Origin: Sesamum alatum | Lineage: Eukaryota > Streptophyta > Magnoliopsida > Lamiales > Pedaliaceae | Reading direction: 5' to 3' | DNA length: 64,000 nucleotides | Assembly: GCA_034509735.1 (NCBI GenBank) | Contig: JACGWO010000007.1 | Coordinates: forward strand, 23,774,046 to 23,838,045 | Translations under genes and position numbers: made by a program | The notes under the pieces: generated by a model | Told to the model about the DNA's origin: nothing | What the model saw: only the letters and a program-made list of their open reading frames with translations | The model's database searches: none | Shown: in pieces, positions 35,050-45,440 of the stretch | Position numbering within the stretch: position 1 is the stretch's first letter | Layout of the letters: each line of letters begins with the position of its first letter

Positions 35050-38000
35050 CTAAAGCCGATCACCCATTGACCTCAAACCCATCTTATCCAGATGCTGAGT
35101 ATGGGCAACTTGCGACACGGGCTTACTAAGTAGATCTGCTATGTTTTCTGCGGAGCTAACTCGGTCCATCCGAACGTCACCCCTGCTAACCATCTCTCTG
35201 AGCAGAGGGTAGCGTCTAAGAATATGCTTGGATTGGTTATGAGATCTCGGTTCCTTTGATTGCGCTATTGCCCCGTTGTTATCGTAGAAGATAACTACTG
35301 GCTCAGCGATGCTAGGTACTATACCCAACTCTTGGATGTAGCTTTTCATCCAAACCGCCTCCTTAGCAGCTTCCGAAGCTGCTATTCAGACTCTGTGGTG
35401 GAGTCCGCCGTGGTAGTCTGCTTGGAATTCTTCCAAGCAACCACGCCACCATTAAGTCTGAACACATGACCAGACTGAGACTTGACATCATCGTCATCCG
35501 ACTGGAAGCTACCGTCGCTATAGCCTTCCAGTATCAACTCTCCACTGCCGTAGATCAAGAAACATGTCCTTAGTCCTTTTCAGGTACTTCAGGATAGTCT
35601 TGACTGCACTCCAGTGTGTCTCCCCGGCACATGACTGATATCGACTAGTTACGCTCAAAGCGAAAAGCCACATCAGGTCTAGTGCACTGAACAGCATACT
35701 GTATGCTGCCTACGGCTGAAGCATAGGGGATCTTCAACATCCGTTTAAGTTCCTCATCAGTCTTAGGAAACTGCTTCTTGGATAACTTAATTCCATGCCT
35801 CATAGTACGGAATCCTCGTTTTGAGTTCTCCATCTTGAATCTCTTCAAGACTTTCTCAATATACGAGGACTGGGTCATTCCTAACATCCTTCTAGATCTA
35901 TCCCTATAGATCTTGATGCCAAGGATGTAGGATGCCTCGCCCATATCCTTCATGGAGAATTGCGTTGACAACCAAGCTTTAGTGGTACCCAACACCTTAG
36001 CATCATTCCCAATGAGCAAGATGTCATCCACATAAAGCACCAGAAACGCAACTGAACTCCCACTGATCTTCTTGTATACACAAGGATCGGAATCGTTCTT
36101 GATGAAATCATATCCCCGTATGACTTCATAAAAACGTATGTTCCAGCTCCGGGAAGCTTGTTTGAGGCCATAGATGGACCTTTAGAGACGGCAGACCTTC
36201 TGCTCTTCTCCAACAGTTGTGAAACCTTCCGGCTGATCCATATAGATCTCTTCCTCTACGAAACCGTTGAGGAAAGCCGTTTTCACGTCCATCTGCCATA
36301 TTTCATAGTCATACCATGCTGCTATGGCAAGCAGTATCTGAATGGACTTAGTCATTGCTACGGGCCAGTAGGTTTCCTCAAAATCGACCCTGGGTCGCTG
36401 AGTGTAACTTTTCGCCACAAGCCTAGCCTTGAAGGTTGTAACCTCCCCGTCAGCTCTAAGCTTATGTTTGTAGACCCATTTACACCCTACGGCTTTTACC
36501 CCTTTGGGTGGGTCCACTAGGGTCCAAACCTGATTTGTACCCATCGAGTCCATCTCGGATTTCATGGCCTCAAGCCACTTATCCGAATCGATGTCCGACA
36601 TCGCTTCTCCGTACGTCTTTGGATCATTATCCAACTAACCGGTCAGGCCCAGAAATCCATACCTATCAGGTGCATGGGATACTCTGGCCGACCTACGGAG
36701 GACTGGAACATTATCAGTGCGAACTTCTGGCTCAGATGTCACTGCCGCCTCATGGGGTGCCTCACTCAATTCCTCAAGGAGTATCTCATTGCGTCGACTA
36801 TCCGATGGAAAACCCTTTTCCAAGAACACAGCGTTACGCGAGACAAAAACCTTTTGCTCGGAGGGATCATATAAATAACACCCCACAGTCTCTTTCGGAT
36901 AGCCGATGAACCTGCATAAACTAGACCTCGAGTCCAGTTTATCTCCCACTAATCTCTTGACATATGCGAGGCAACCCCACACTTTCAAGAATTTGTAGGA
37001 GGCAGGCTTGCCATGCCATATCTCATATGGAGTCTGGGATATCTTCTTAGATGGCGCCAAGTTCAAAACTTTGGCTGTTGTCTCAACAGCGTATCCCCAG
37101 AAGGAAAGGGAGAGTTCGGTAAAACTCATCATAGATCGGACCATGTCCAACAAGGTCCGATTCCTCCTTTCAGACACACTATTAAGCTGTGGTATTCCAG
37201 GAGGGGTCCACTGAGAGAGAATCCCATTCTCTTTTAGATAATCAGTAAACTCACCACTCAAATACTCTCCACCTCGGTCCAACCGAAGGGCTTTGATCTT
37301 TCGATCGGTTTGGTTCTCTACTTCAAGTCTGTATTCCTTAAACCTTCCAAAGGCTTCAGACTTGTACCTCATCAGGTAAACATAACCATACCATGAGTGA
37401 TCATCGGTAAAGGTTATGAAGTACGAGTACCCCACCTCTAGCCTGAGTATTTAGTTGGCCACAGACATCCGTATGGATCAAATCCAACAGACCACTGGCT
37501 AGCGTGTTTTGTCCAACAAAGGGTTTCTTGGTCATCTTTCCCTTCAGACAGGATTCACAGGTCGGTAGGTTGTCCAAATCATCTACTTCTAGACTCTTTG
37601 AGTCCACCAACCTTCTTATCCTATCTTTAGAGATATGACCTAACCTCGCATGCCATATTTGTGCGTTATTATGATCATTGCGTTTTCGATTGTGTTCTGC
37701 AGTCATAATCCAATTAGACCGTTGAAGTATGTATAGACCATTGACCAATGTACCAAGCAGATGAGAAATACCATCTTTAATAATGAAAAAAATCATTTTT
37801 ATTGATAGTAAATTCAAATCCCTCCTTATCAAGGATCGGGATGGAAATAATGTTTTTAATTAAGCTAGGTACGTAGAAACAGTCGTTCAGTACAATCCTA
37901 ACATGACTACTAATGGCTAACTCCATTCACCCTACGGCTTCCGCAGCAACGGCCTTGCCATCGCCTAGCCTCAGGATCATCTCATCCTTGGTTAGCCTTC

Positions 38001-38090
38001 TGCTTCTTTGCAGTGCCTGCAAATCATTGCAGATGTGAGCACCACACCCGGTATCCAATACCCATGCAGCAGAATTAGTTATCATGTTTA
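35050..38090 (-). pseudogene. pol: F pol relic: protease, integrase, RT, RNase H
   Basis: Sense order: protease (around 38060-38000, AWVLDTGCGAHIC), pre-integrase and zinc finger (37832-37401: IWHARLGH, CESCLKGKM, LIHTDVCGQL), integrase core (37435-36635, 266 codons, with DRGGEYL and NSVSERRN), RT (36634-36182: [30 protein letters not shown]; then 36040-35645: LYVDDILLIGND), and RNase H with the pol C-terminus (35349-35050: IFYDNNGAIAQSKEP, RVSSAENIADLLSKPV). At least four shifts or stops separate these frames, so no polyprotein can form. It is the only copy here with both protease and RT core. Confidence 0.9.
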
Positions 38091-38939
38091 CTTCAACCAC
38101 AAACATACCTGGGTTGGAGCGGAGTTGTGGGCACTCCCTCTTCTAATGCCCCTTCCCTTGGCAATGCATGCAGACATCATTTGCCTTGGACCGCTGAGAA
38201 CCACGGGCCTTCCCTTTCCCTTTGCGAGCGCGAGCAGGGGCCGCAACCGTCTTCCCTTTTCCTTTCTTCCTCTTCCAGCGTCCGGCCCTCTTGCCATTCG
38301 CTTTGGAGGTCGAAGCCTCTTCTATCAATATCGTCGGTGCTGACTTGTGGGTCGTTGCCTCGTATTGGACCAATATGTTGATCAACTCATGAAAAGACTT
38401 CTCAAGTCCGTTCATGTTGTAGTTTACAACAAATGGGTCATAGGATGGAGGAAGGGACTGGAGGATCACGTCAATGTACGTGTCATTGTTAAGCCCAGCT
38501 TTCAGGTCCTCGAGTTTCTCCACTAGGGAGACCATCTTGACCCCATGACTTTGTACAGACGCTCCTTCAAGAAGCTTGGTGCCAAAGAATGCTTTTGTGG
38601 TGGCATATCTAATATGCCTGTCCGGGACCGCATAAACTCGATCATGCGGAGCATTATGGTGGAGACGTTGTCCAGCCTCTCATACTGCTTCTGGATGTCG
38701 TTAGACATCGAAGCCAGTATGATACTGCGTACTTTCCAGTTATCCTCATGCCATTTCTCGAACGTTAAACGTTCTTCTAGCGTGGACCCCTCCGGTAAGT
38801 CGCTTGGCGGCGGCTTGTCCAAGACGTAGCCTTGGTTCTCGAAATCGAGGACAATAGTCAGGTTTCTCAGCCAGTCCGAGTAGTTTGTTCCGTTGAATTT
38901 ATTAGTCTCAAGTATCATGGTTAATGGATTCTTAGACAT
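38091..38939 (-). pseudogene. gag: F gag relic
   Basis: ATG at 38939. The frame 38939-38523 reads MSKNPLTMILETNKFNGTNY through ASMSNDIQKQYERLDNV, then shifts near 38630 (an apparent loss in the region equivalent to NEVYAVPDRH). The frame 38535-38143 carries the C-terminal half (NDTYIDVILQSLPPSYDPF, NILVQYEATTHKSAPT, basic RWKRKKGKGK) into the knuckle (CMHCQGKGH). The linker before the knuckle is about 20 residues shorter than in G. Confidence 0.85.
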
Positions 38940-40519
38940 ATGTACATTAATGAAAATGCAGAAATTAGCAGATGATGGTAATATTATTGTTCAAGTTGAA
39001 GACTTGGTCTTTTAGTCTTTAACCCTCCCACTATTTATACGAAAGTCCGCCACTCAAGCGGAGTTTCGGGAAATCATTTCCTAGTGGGCTTGGGATCCAC
39101 AAGCGTAATCTCCATGCCCCGCTTTTACGATTCACATGAAGAAGACCTCGTGGTAGATATCCAATATCATTCTCTTCCAATGAGATTCCCAAGATATTTT
39201 GCCTCACCTATTCGCATGGTTCCGAGGACTCCAAGCGAACCATGTTACTCAGTGTTGGGCCCGACCCATCAACCAAATCATGCCTCAAACTGTCGCCCCC
39301 CACGACTCGTGAGATAGGAAAACAGCGAGCGCAGTCTTTTTGTTCACAACAATGGTATAGCTTTCCCCTAGTCCAAGTGTGCCACGACTCGTGAGACTAC
39401 ACTTGGGTAGTGGTAGCTTCCTCACCACATTGTTGTGGAAGGAAGGGTCGGACAGATCAAAATACCATTTTGATCCAAGTCCGTTCTGGGCCTAATATTT
39501 TATTTGGTCCAACCAAATGAGAGTTTGTGTATGACCGAGACCTCATTACATTATGGTGTTTTAGCATGCATAAATATCCAATATTTAAAGCGATAAATAA
39601 ATACGCCGCATGCAGAAAACATAGCATACCCCTGTTAGGATAATCACAAGCCCAACCTATGCGACCCACTGAGCCCGCAGTGAGTCTATGGTTTGTCTAG
39701 GGTGGTCCTAAATTATTACAAAATAATATACCCATTGTCATTCCAATGGGCCTTGTAATGCTCTTGTTTCACGCCTTGATGCTCCACTTTGGGGTCTCCG
39801 ACTCCAAATGCTTGTTAAAATTAAACCTCACCAATCCTATCTACTCTCATTACAAATGAAAGTAATACATTGAAATAATAACAAGCCTTAACATCATGAG
39901 GCTGAAAATACGGGAGGTGATAGTCCCAAAACAAGAGGCACGCAGGCCCCACCAAACAGAAATTAAATGATCATACATTCATCCATAAACAAGGTCTAGG
40001 GCTTTTGTGCTTATCCCATGTTGATTCCATCAACGCACATAACACAATTATTCCAAATAATCATGCATTAAACCAATGGATATTCCAAATATCCAAGTGA
40101 TGTCCAACATCACAAAAGCATAAATATATAAACAATATGCAAAATTCAAATTTCAAATTTAATGGACATTACAAACAATGCATCCAATGCATGTATGAAT
40201 CCCGAATTCATTAAGCAAATTTAACCTAAGGAATAATCTAATCATTCAAAAATTAAATGTGTAAAATTAATACATTTTCAGAATAATGTGTAGAAAATAC
40301 AGAAAATCAAATTTTTCAGAAAATGTCGAAAAAGGGCACAAAACGGCCCAGCCGTTGTGCCTGCCGGCCAGCCGCGCGCACAGGGCAGCACGTTGCGCAC
40401 GCGCAGGCAGCAAGCATGCGCGCCCTGCGCGTGCGCACTCTGTGCCGCGCTGGCCTTGGCCACCAACGGCTGCCTGCGCACAGCATCCGCGCGCAGTGGC
40501 CGAAGCCCAGTGCGCGCAG
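38940..40519 (-). other. F untranslated leader, cut by G
   Basis: Holds the palindrome pair CACGACTCGTG at 39301-39311 and 39383-39393 (82 bases apart), the CACTG hairpin at about 39664-39687, the AACGGC..GCCGTT box at 40342-40356 and the GC-rich island from about 40357. The island is interrupted at 40519 by G's LTR; the bases before the insertion are CGCAG. Confidence 0.8.
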
Positions 40520-42746
40520 TGTTGGAATAGGTGACCAGAAAGCCAATAGGTTTGGCAATTTGTAACCTATCCGACAACTTGATGTGAATGTGATATTATT
40601 ATGTGATGAATAAGATGAGTATTCGTCACCAATGGTACCTTCTTTGTTGCGCTCATCTTACATTTGTTAAAATGGTGTTTAACTTATATCGCAACAAAGC
40701 CCACAGACCATGGATAACAACTCGTGCAGTTGGGCCACGCATTGGATGATGGTCATGAAACCAACTGATTAAGAGTTGGGTCTGAAACGTTCCAAGTCGG
40801 GGACCTCGAGACAGGGCATCGAGAGTCCTATTGAGACTTGCGTCAAGAGTCGTGTTCATTGGATGAGTGCCGTGTTTCATCGGCGACAGGCGTGGGACGC
40901 CTACACGATCTTGATGGGTTGGTCGACTGGGGTCGAGCTGACTGGACTGACTCGCGAGGATCATCATATGGAAGCCTTGGAGGCTTGGTCGGTATGATTG
41001 GTTTTCCCCGGTTCCGATAGTACGGGAGTAATCCTCAGACTTGAGGGATCATGGCAGTCGCGTGCACATGACGGCTGTATCTTGGCTCTGGCGAGAGGTA
41101 ATCATTCTGTAAGATGATTATCATAAGCCTTGTCCAGTGCAGTCAGAATATGTAGCGAGGACGGTGGATTCCAAGAAGAGGATCCGTCCCCTGTCAGTAT
41201 GTGACAGAGGTATCTCCTATGCACTCGGAGACACGTTCATGCTATTTGAAGCTGTGGCCACAGTGGTTGGTCGAACAGGGAATGGTTTCCTGTGTCGACG
41301 CAATGAAGCATACGTGGTCTCGAGTATTAAGCATAGATGCCTAGTCAAGGATGGGAACTGACGCCCAATTCCATACCCTAGACTAAGGCCGGGAGACGGT
41401 AGACGGAAGGATCGTACCCGAATCGGCGCCTAAATGTTCACGCCAATTCACCTAGTCTCTAGAGCCATGGACCGTTGCTAGACGGCCACCCATGGTAACG
41501 GGCCCTTGTGGGACACGGGCTCAAGTCTAGCTGAGGGTGAACCTAAAGGGTCACACACAAATCACCGAGGAGGTTGAGAGATCGACTTGGAGTCAATCTC
41601 GAAGGATAAAAATAAGTAATTGGAGTACTTAAGGGAAAGTCCATTGGATGGACGGGCCGATATTGTATCGGGCTTTCATTTAATCGGTAAATTGAATTTT
41701 CGATTAAATATAGAAAGTTGAGATGTTGAGACGTTGGATCTTTTAATTGGATTAAAAGATCAACGGGAATAATTTAAGTGGACATTAAATTGGATTTAAT
41801 ATTGGGTTCGTCGCAATTGGATTACGATAAAACCCGGTCCGTTAAATTATACCCGAGAGGAGAAATAATTCCTAATTTTGGAATAGGAAGAAGTTGGACT
41901 TCTTCCCTTAATTAAACATGGCCGACACGCTCCCTTGGAGAAAGCAAAATCAGCCATGTTTCATGCTAGGTGGTATGTTGACTTATCTCTTTTGGAAAGA
42001 GACAAATCAACTCCAATCAAGCTCTTCCCTTTTGGTATGATTTGATCATACCATAAATTTTGGTAGGCTTGATTGAAGAATTGATGGTGATTGATTGGAA
42101 TGAATCTAGACATCCTTGGATGAACCTAGACACATTCCAATAATCACATTAATTATGTATATATATTAGAATATACAACACCTAGCATAAGTGATTCATT
42201 ATTCATCTTTTTCTAGGAAAAAGAGAAGACAAAAATCCTCTCCTCTCTCTCAAAATTTCGTGCTCCCTCCCTCTCTTACACTTGTGTTCTTCACTTGATT
42301 TTGAATCAAGAAGAAGAACAAAGTAGGTTTAAGAGAACACTAATTCATAGTGTTATTCTCTTAAACCGGTTCCTTCTAAACCCGTTCTTTTCTAGCAAGA
42401 AGAACGTGAGTTTCTTCCGGTGTGGTGTGGATCACCTTTGGAGAATCCATACGTTTGGATTTCGTGAGCATTCCAGAGAAGGAACAACACAAGTAGCCGG
42501 GAGCATACGCTAAACAATTAAAAGTAACGGTTTATTACGCTTTGATTGATTTCCTTTATATATCTATGCCCTATGTGCTTAAATATATGTTTTTATATTT
42601 TACACATCCTACATCGAACGGCCCGATTGAACACCCAAGGGTACACCCCTTGGGATTCGCGTATTTTGAATTTAAATTTAAATTTACGCAATTTCTCGCT
42701 TTTCTCGCTTCCGCTCGCGCTCCCGGGCAGATCCACTTGTCCTTCA
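40520..42746 (+). repeat. G 5' LTR (C-type)
   Basis: TGTTGGAATAGG to CTTGTCCTTCA, 2227 bp and uninterrupted. It shares with K the TGTTGG start and with H and K an added phrase GAGATGTTGAGACGTTGG (G: about 41719). The core block is at about 41455-41505, the U3 frame at 41137-41361, the TATA region at 42157-42166 and a CT-rich tract at about 42235-42285. Confidence 0.9.
42157..42166 (+). promoter_or_regulatory. TATA region of the G LTR
   Basis: GTATATATAT in AATTATGTATATATATTAGAA, followed by a pyrimidine-rich leader. The same context is found in LTRs B, F and K. Confidence 0.5.
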
Positions 42747-42748
42747 AG

Positions 42749-42760
42749 TGGTATCAGAGC
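42749..42760 (+). other. G primer-binding site
   Basis: A perfect TGGTATCAGAGC two bases after the LTR end, complementary to the 3' end of initiator tRNA-Met. Confidence 0.9.
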
Positions 42761-44550
42761 CCGGTTCGATGTAAGGGGCATAGATCTATGTGTTTGGCAT
42801 GATCTACTTGCTTTTAAATGGCTTTATTGGCATGTTAGATTACATAAATATATGAATAATATGATGATTCAATTGTTTGGATTTAATGGACTTTTGGCAT
42901 GCTTAATTTTGTTAGATTGGATCTAAAATTGCATGCTTATTTTCAGAATAATATTAATTTTATTGTGCTGAAACAGTTTTGAAAAACAAAAACAAAAAAA
43001 AAAAAAATTTGATCGGGCCGGCAGTGGCCGCGCGCGCGCTGTGCGCAGCCGGCCGCTGCTGGCCGAGGGCCAGCGCGCGCGCTGCCCTGTGCGCCGCGGG
43101 CGGCCGGCCAGCACAACGGCTGGGCCGTTTTGTGCCGTTTTTTCGACTTTTTTCCGGAACATTCGATTTTCTGTATTTTCTGCACAATATTCTGAAAATA
43201 TGTTAATTTTGCATTTTTGATTTTGGGATAATTGGATTATTCCTTGAATTAAATTTGCTTAATTAATTTGGAATTAATACAAGCATTGGATGCATTGTTT
43301 AAAATGTCCATTAAATTTCAAATTTGAATTTTGCATATTATTTGTATATTTATGCTTTTGTGATGTTGGACATCACTTGGGTATTTGGAATATCCATTGG
43401 TTATTTATGCATGATTATTTGGAATAATTATGTTATGTGAGTTGATGGAATCAACATGGGATGATCACAAAGCCCTGGACCTTGTGTATGGATGAATGAA
43501 TGTTTATTTATTTTCTGTTGGGTGGGCCTGCGTGCCTCTTGTTTTTGGGACTAGCATCTCCCGTATTTTCAGCCTCATGATGTTAAGGCTTGTTTTCTTT
43601 ATTACCGATGTATTACTTTCAGTTGTAATGAGAGTAGATAGGATTGGTGAGGTTTCAATTTTAACAAGCAATTGGAGTCGGAGACCCCAAGGAGGAGCAT
43701 CAAGGCGTGAAACAAGAAGCACTTCAAGGCCCATTGGAATGACAATGGGTTTATTATTATTGTAATATTTAGGACCACCCTAGACAGACCATAGACTCAC
43801 TGCGGGCGCAGTGGGTCGCATAGGTTGGGCTTGTGATCATCCTAACAGGGGTATGCTATGTTTTCCGCATGCGGCGTATTTATTTATCGCTTTAAATATT
43901 GGATATTTATGCATGCTAAAACACTATAATGTGATGAGGTCTCGGTCATACACAAACTCTCATTTGGTTGGACCAAATTAAATATTAGGCCCAGAACGGA
44001 CTTGGATCAAAATGGTATTTTGGTCTGTTCGAGCCTTCCATCCACAGCAATGTGGTGAGGAAGCTACCACTAACCCAAGTGTGGTCTCACGAGTCGTGGC
44101 ACACTTGGACTAGGGGAAAGCTGCACTATTGTTGTGAACAAAAAGACTGCGCTCGCTATTTCCCTGTCTCACGAGTCGTGGGGGGCGACAGTTTGAGGTA
44201 TGATTTGGTTGATGGGTCGGGCCTAACACTGAGTAACATGGTTCGCTTGGAGTCCTCGGAACCATGCGAATAGGTGAGGCAAAATATCTTGGGAATCTCA
44301 TTGCATGAGAATGATATTGGATATCTCCCACAAGGTCTTGCTCATGTGAATCGTAAAAAGCGGGGCATGGAGAATACGCTTGTGGATCCCAAGCCCACTA
44401 GGAAATGGTTTCCCGAAACTCCACTTGAGAGTGGCGGACTTTGGTATAAATAGTGGGAGGGTTAAAGACTAAAAGACCAAGTCTTCAACTTGAACAATAA
44501 TATTACCATCATCTGCTAATTTCTGCTTTTACATTTTCATTAATGTAGAT
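42761..44550 (+). other. G untranslated leader
   Basis: Complete leader of 1790 bases. In order: a GC-rich island (about 43015-43115, with GCGCGC runs), the AACGGC..GCCGTT box (43115-43129), the CACTG hairpin (43795-43816), and two CACGAGTCGTG palindromes (44088-44098 and 44170-44180), ending at the gag ATG. Several overlapping frames cross the GC island on both strands; they look compositional. Confidence 0.8.
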
Positions 44551-45440
44551 ATGTCTAAGAACCCGTTAACTATGATTCTTGAGACTAACAAATTCAACGG
44601 AACGAACTACTCGGACTAGCTGAGAAACCTGAGGATTATCCTCGATTTCGAGAACCAAGGCTACGTCTTGGACAAGCCGCCACCGAGCGACTTATCGGAG
44701 GGGTCCACGCCTGAAGAACGTTTGACGTTCGAGAAATGGCATGAGGACAACCGGAAAGTACGCAGTATCATACTGGCTTCGATGTCTAACGACATCCAGA
44801 AGCAGTATGAGAGGCTGGACAACGTCTCCGCCATAATGCTCCGCATGAACGAGGTTTATGCGGTTCCGGATAGGCATATTAGATATGCCGCCACAAAAGC
44901 ATTCTTTGGCACCAAGCTCGCTGAAGGAGCGTCTGTACAGAGTCATGGGTCAAGATGCTCTCCCTAGTGGAGAAACTCGAGGACCTTAAAGCTGGGCTTA
45001 ACAATGACACGTACATTGACGTGATCCTCCAGTCGCTTCCTCCATCCTATGACCCGTTTGTTGTAAACTATAACATGAACGGACTTGAGAAATCTATTCA
45101 TGAGTTGATCAACATGTTGGTCCAATACGAGGCAACGACCCACAAGTCGGCGCCGGCGGTATTGATAGGAGAGGCTTCGACCTCCAAGGCGAATGGCAAG
45201 AGGCCGGACGCTGGAAGAGGAAGAAGGGCAAAGGGAAGACGTTTGTGGCCCCTGCTCACGCTCCGGGCGTCCCTGTTGCTCCGGTTGGACCGAGCAAAGG
45301 GAAAAGGAAGGCCCGTGGTTCTCAGCGGTCCAAGGCAAATGATGTCTGCATACATTGCCAAGGGAAAGGGCATTGGAAAAGGGAGTGCCCACAACTCCTC
45401 TCCAACCCAGGTGTGTTTGTGGTTGAAGTTAATATGATTA
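44551..45440 (+). pseudogene. gag: G gag relic
   Basis: ATG at 44551, with an in-frame TAG at 44617-44619 where the other copies have TGG (Trp). The frame then stays open to 44967 (ASMSNDIQKQYERLDNV, AVPDRHIRYAATKAFFGTK). One G is lost in the run at about 44948, shifting to the frame 44955-45437 (NDTYIDVILQSLPPSYDPF). A further loss near 45205 moves to the frame that carries a good CCHC knuckle (CIHCQGKGHWKREC) and runs on into the protease. Confidence 0.85.

Larger units (their letters stand above)
33018..40519 (-). mobile_element. F: Ty1/copia element, most complete pol in the window
   Basis: Minus-strand element with partial 3' LTR, polypurine tract, RNase H, RT, integrase, protease, gag and most of the leader. 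Gag, protease, integrase, RT and RNase H are all represented, though split by frameshifts and stops. The 5' end is cut inside the leader's GC island by G's LTR at 40520. The 3' LTR lacks its last ~200 bases at 33018. Confidence 0.9.

Noticed and set aside
42749..42760. tRNA gene fragment
   Set aside because: The match to initiator tRNA-Met covers only the 3' end complement and sits two bases after an LTR, so it is a primer site.
42923..43206. Several overlapping open frames on both strands over the GC island (also 40278-40577, 54081-54400, 24079-24322)
   Set aside because: They are rich in Ala, Arg and Pro from GC repeats, open in several frames at once, and differ between copies. Composition explains them.
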